Assembly: GCA_903819605.1 (NCBI GenBank) | Contig: CAIJEA010000243.1 | Location: 1 to 7,414 of the forward strand | DNA: 7,414 bases | Direction: 5' to 3' | DNA from: an uncultured cyanobacterium | GTDB taxonomy: Bacteria > Cyanobacteriota > Cyanobacteriia > Pseudanabaenales > Pseudanabaenaceae | In this document: in pieces, positions 5,457-7,414 of the stretch | Position numbering within the stretch: position 1 is the stretch's first letter | How the letters are laid out: the number at the start of each line of letters is the position of its first letter | Notes under the pieces: generated by a model | Databases searched by the model: none | The model's input: only the letters and a program-made list of their open reading frames with translations | What the model was told of the DNA's origin: nothing | Made by a program: the position numbers and the translations under genes

Positions 5457-5540
5457 TGTTACGTGGAACCCTCATTCCCAAACACCTTCTCCCGCAGGAG
5501 AACGGCTAGGGGTGAGGGCCGTAGAAATTTCTACGTAACA
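5457..5540. repeat. 84-bp nested palindromic repeat (MITE/REP-like)
   Basis: The outer arms TGTTACGT (5457-5464) and ACGTAACA (5533-5540) are perfect inverted repeats. Inside them, CCCTCA (5469-5474) pairs with TGAGGG (5513-5518), and TTCTCC (5487-5492) pairs with GGAGAA (5497-5502) around CGCA. The GC-rich core, with CCCTCA..TTCTCC..GGAGAA..GGGTGAGGG order, resembles a dispersed palindrome I recall from many cyanobacterial intergenic regions. It has no coding potential. It lies just upstream of the 140-residue gene (its start is at 5426), so it may sit in that gene's 5' leader. Confidence 0.65.
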
Positions 5541-5546
5541 CCAGTT

Positions 5547-5623
5547 GCTAAAAAATTATAGAGTTTAAATGAACTACGCGATCGCTATGCGAGCAAATTA
5601 TTCATTTAAACCATATCTTTAGC
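5547..5623. repeat. 77-bp imperfect palindrome carrying a HIP1 site
   Basis: GCTAAA (5547-5552) pairs with TTTAGC (5618-5623), and GTTTAAATGA (5563-5572) pairs perfectly with TCATTTAAAC (5602-5611). The central loop contains one GCGATCGC octamer (5578-5585). It starts 6 bases after the preceding 84-bp palindrome. There is no gene content. It is probably a second dispersed hairpin element. Confidence 0.5.
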
Positions 5624-5647
5624 ACGTTGTGAAAAAGTATATTTATT

Positions 5648-5736
5648 TAGCAATCCTAAATGAGTCATGATAAATAAAAGCCTATAACAAGGGGCTTAAG
5701 CCCCTTGCCTTGCTCATAAATGATTTAGAATTGCTA
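5648..5736 (-). repeat. 89-bp repeat with a 20-bp perfect palindrome, likely ATPase terminator
   Basis: CAAGGGGCTTAAGCCCCTTG (5688-5707) is a perfect 20-base palindrome that can fold as an 8-bp GC-rich stem with a TTAA loop. On the minus strand it is followed by TTATAGGCTTTTATTTAT, so it could terminate the ATPase gene ending at 5773. Around it, TAGCAATCCTAAAT (5648-5661) pairs with ATTTAGAATTGCTA (5723-5736) with one mismatch, making a larger bounded element of REP type. Between 5737 and 5772 nothing further is seen. Confidence 0.6.
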
Positions 5737-5772
5737 TAGTACGACTAAATCATAGAGTCCTATTTATAGCGA

Positions 5773-7414
5773 CTAAAATCCTAAATCAGCCTTAGCCGTT
5801 TCTGCAACACGCAAAACTTCTGATGTAGAAATTTCTTCCCAAGGCACTTCCCCTATCTCACGATAAAAAGTTTCATCGTAAGGTCGTGTTTGCACTACCA
5901 CAGGCATAGGCACTGCATGACCCAGAACTAGAACTTGCTGCTTAGAATCTAGTTTCGATAAAATTGTTCGTAAGTTACCGCTTCCAGCAACCCCTGTAAA
6001 AATTGCTTCAATATCCTTCTCATCATTTAATAAAGCGGTAATTCTTGTACCAATTTGGGACATTACTTCGTTATCAATTCCCGATGGTCGTTGATCGACA
6101 ATTAGCAAAGTCACAAAATATTTCCGCATTTCACGGGCGATTGTCCCAAAAATAGTTTGTCTAGATGTATTTGGGGCAAGAAATCGATGTGCTTCTTCAA
6201 TGGTGATCGTCAACTGCTGTGGGCGATCGCTAATATTTTTAGTTTGCAAAAATCGCTCAGCTTGTTGCACATAGGAATGATGAATCCGCCGCGTAATAAT
6301 GTTCGTAGCCAACATATAAGAAAGCAAATTCGATTGCGAACCAAACTCAATTACGATATGTTTTCCCGCAGCGATCGAATCAAGAATGCGTTTAATATAG
6401 TTTTCAGGACAATTGGGGCGTAAGTACTTCAGATCGTCAAGACGAGTGAGCTTTCGCTGAAGCGCCATAATCGAAGATTTGCTGCCCATTTTCTGTTCGC
6501 AAAACTCTTGGATTTCTGAATTGGTCATTGCCAATAATCTCGAGATCCAACCCTTCCCAAATTCATTCCTTAAGATAATTGCATTTTCTAAACTCGCTTC
6601 CGAGAGGTTCAACTCCTCACGAATCAGCATCAAATCCTCCACATCGATTTGATCGTAGCTAATGTAAAGTTCTTGAGCGTCACGTACTCCGCGCCTTCTT
6701 GTCGAGTCAGGATCGAGTGTATAAATCTGTACTTGTGCTGGAAATAATTGCCTTAAGCCTTTAACAGTGCTAAATCTTTTGCCTTCAGTTGCTGCTTCCC
6801 AACCATATTCTGAATGCATATCAAAAATCAAGTTCACGGCTGCTTGCTTACGGATGATTCCAGATAACAATAGACGAGTTAAGAAGGATTTACCTGTACC
6901 AGATTTACCAAATACACCGTTACTGCGCTCAACAAAGCGATCGAGATCGAGACAGATATTTACTGGCATATCAATTGGCTGCCCGATCGCAAAGTTGCGT
7001 TTATGGGGATCATCCTCCCATCCAAACACGATCCGAAAATCTCGCTCTGTGGCATTAAAAACTTGAGAGAAGTGGCTGGGGATCGTCTTTACGGGCAGGA
7101 GCTGAAAATCAGAAGTTTCTTCGATAAGTTCTAAAGAGTTGGATTTTTTGCGCTTTGTCTTTTTGAGGCGATCGCTAGTTGAGCTTGTCGTGCGTTGAGT
7201 TAAAAGATCAAAGGGATTTGCTGGCACAAACATCAGCATGGGTGTTAAATTAATTGTGCCGAAGGTTCCTGTTCCAGCCAAAATTTCGGTTAAAAAAGTA
7301 TTCTCTGGATCGGGCGGATTCATGAGAATTCGCGGGCTAGCAGTCCCAAGAGTAACATCGGTAAGAATACAAAAAAAGCGCGTATGCAGACCATGATCAA
7401 CCAAGAATTTACCG
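5773..7414 (-). CDS. HerA/DUF87-family P-loop ATPase, 5' end outside the window
   Basis: The reading frame stays open to the right edge, so the true start is beyond 7414. The in-frame TTG at 7404 gives 543 residues but is unlikely to be the start, because protein-like sequence continues upstream. Counting from that TTG, the N-terminal part resembles the beta-barrel of HerA-type ATPases. A basic linker follows (KKTKRKK, 81-87). The Walker A motif GKSGTGKS is at 166-173, DMHSEYGW at 195-202, the Walker B LTITIEEAH at 398-406 with E403/E404, and a DQRPSGID segment at 437-444. These mark a hexameric FtsK/HerA-clade DNA-translocating ATPase. In archaea HerA works with the NurA nuclease in end resection, and bacterial relatives also appear in defence systems. 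No nuclease or other partner is visible here, so the role is open. A palindromic terminator-like element lies downstream. Confidence 0.9.
   Translation of the reverse strand, partial: GKFLVDHGLHTRFFCILTDVTLGTASPRILMNPPDPENTFLTEILAGTGTFGTINLTPMLMFVPANPFDLLTQRTTSSTSDRLKKTKRKKSNSLELIEETSDFQLLPVKTIPSHFSQVFNATERDFRIVFGWEDDPHKRNFAIGQPIDMPVNICLDLDRFVERSNGVFGKSGTGKSFLTRLLLSGIIRKQAAVNLIFDMHSEYGWEAATEGKRFSTVKGLRQLFPAQVQIYTLDPDSTRRRGVRDAQELYISYDQIDVEDLMLIREELNLSEASLENAIILRNEFGKGWISRLLAMTNSEIQEFCEQKMGSKSSIMALQRKLTRLDDLKYLRPNCPENYIKRILDSIAAGKHIVIEFGSQSNLLSYMLATNIITRRIHHSYVQQAERFLQTKNISDRPQQLTITIEEAHRFLAPNTSRQTIFGTIAREMRKYFVTLLIVDQRPSGIDNEVMSQIGTRITALLNDEKDIEAIFTGVAGSGNLRTILSKLDSKQQVLVLGHAVPMPVVVQTRPYDETFYREIGEVPWEEISTSEVLRVAETAKADLGF

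Noticed and set aside
5427..5772. CRISPR-like array in the repeat-rich spacer
   Set aside because: The elements are palindromes of different sequence and size, not identical direct repeats with regular spacers.
6767..7066. Plus-strand frame opposite the ATPase gene (also 6157-6423)
   Set aside because: Both frames are antisense to the conserved P-loop ATPase core and show no independent signals.
7402..7404. TTG as the start of the HerA-like ATPase
   Set aside because: The frame continues open to the window edge, and the N-terminal barrel expected in this family is only partly visible, so the true start is outside.

Overview
The window looks like chromosomal DNA from a cyanobacterium. Ten complete copies of the HIP1 octamer GCGATCGC lie in 7.4 kb (starts near 59, 488, 1374, 2337, 3117, 4267, 4307, 5578, 6223, 7168), where about 0.1 would be expected by chance. 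Base composition is moderately AT-rich, intergenic spacers are full of palindromic repeats, and neither tRNA gene encodes its CCA end. A filamentous or Pseudanabaena-like lineage is a guess from general flavour only.

Layout, left to right. A rhomboid-family intramembrane protease (25-675, minus) lies downstream of a DppB/OppB-type ABC transporter permease (792-1820, minus), separated by two stacked inverted repeats that look like a terminator. Upstream of the permease are a 16-bp perfect palindrome, a strong hairpin, and tRNA-Leu(UAG) (1943-2023, minus). A divergent spacer leads into a plus-strand pair: a small zinc-ribbon/two-helix membrane protein (2228-2644) and, 16 bases on, a ProA-like protein (2661-3962). 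The ProA-like protein keeps the fold-level pattern of gamma-glutamyl phosphate reductase but lacks the catalytic cysteine.

The middle (3963-4225) holds a roughly 98-bp element with terminal inverted repeats and a long hairpin. A small glutaredoxin-like DUF836 protein (4226-4483, minus) is divergent from tRNA-Val(GAC) (4532-4605, plus). Just downstream of this tRNA is a frameshifted, truncated remnant of the N-terminal part of a cyanobacterial tyrosine-type integrase (4733-4923). This suggests the tRNA-Val locus was once an integration site.

The right part carries an unrecognised acidic 140-residue protein (5004-5426, minus), a 350-base spacer packed with three separate palindromic elements, and a HerA/DUF87-type P-loop ATPase (minus) whose 5' end runs off the window.

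Most genes here are unrelated housekeeping or accessory genes rather than one pathway. The only convincing gene pair is the zinc-ribbon membrane protein with the ProA-like protein. I see no CRISPR array, no intact mobile element and no complete multigene defence system. The most notable points are the cysteine-less ProA-like protein, the decayed integrase at tRNA-Val, and the dense palindromic spacer beside the ATPase.
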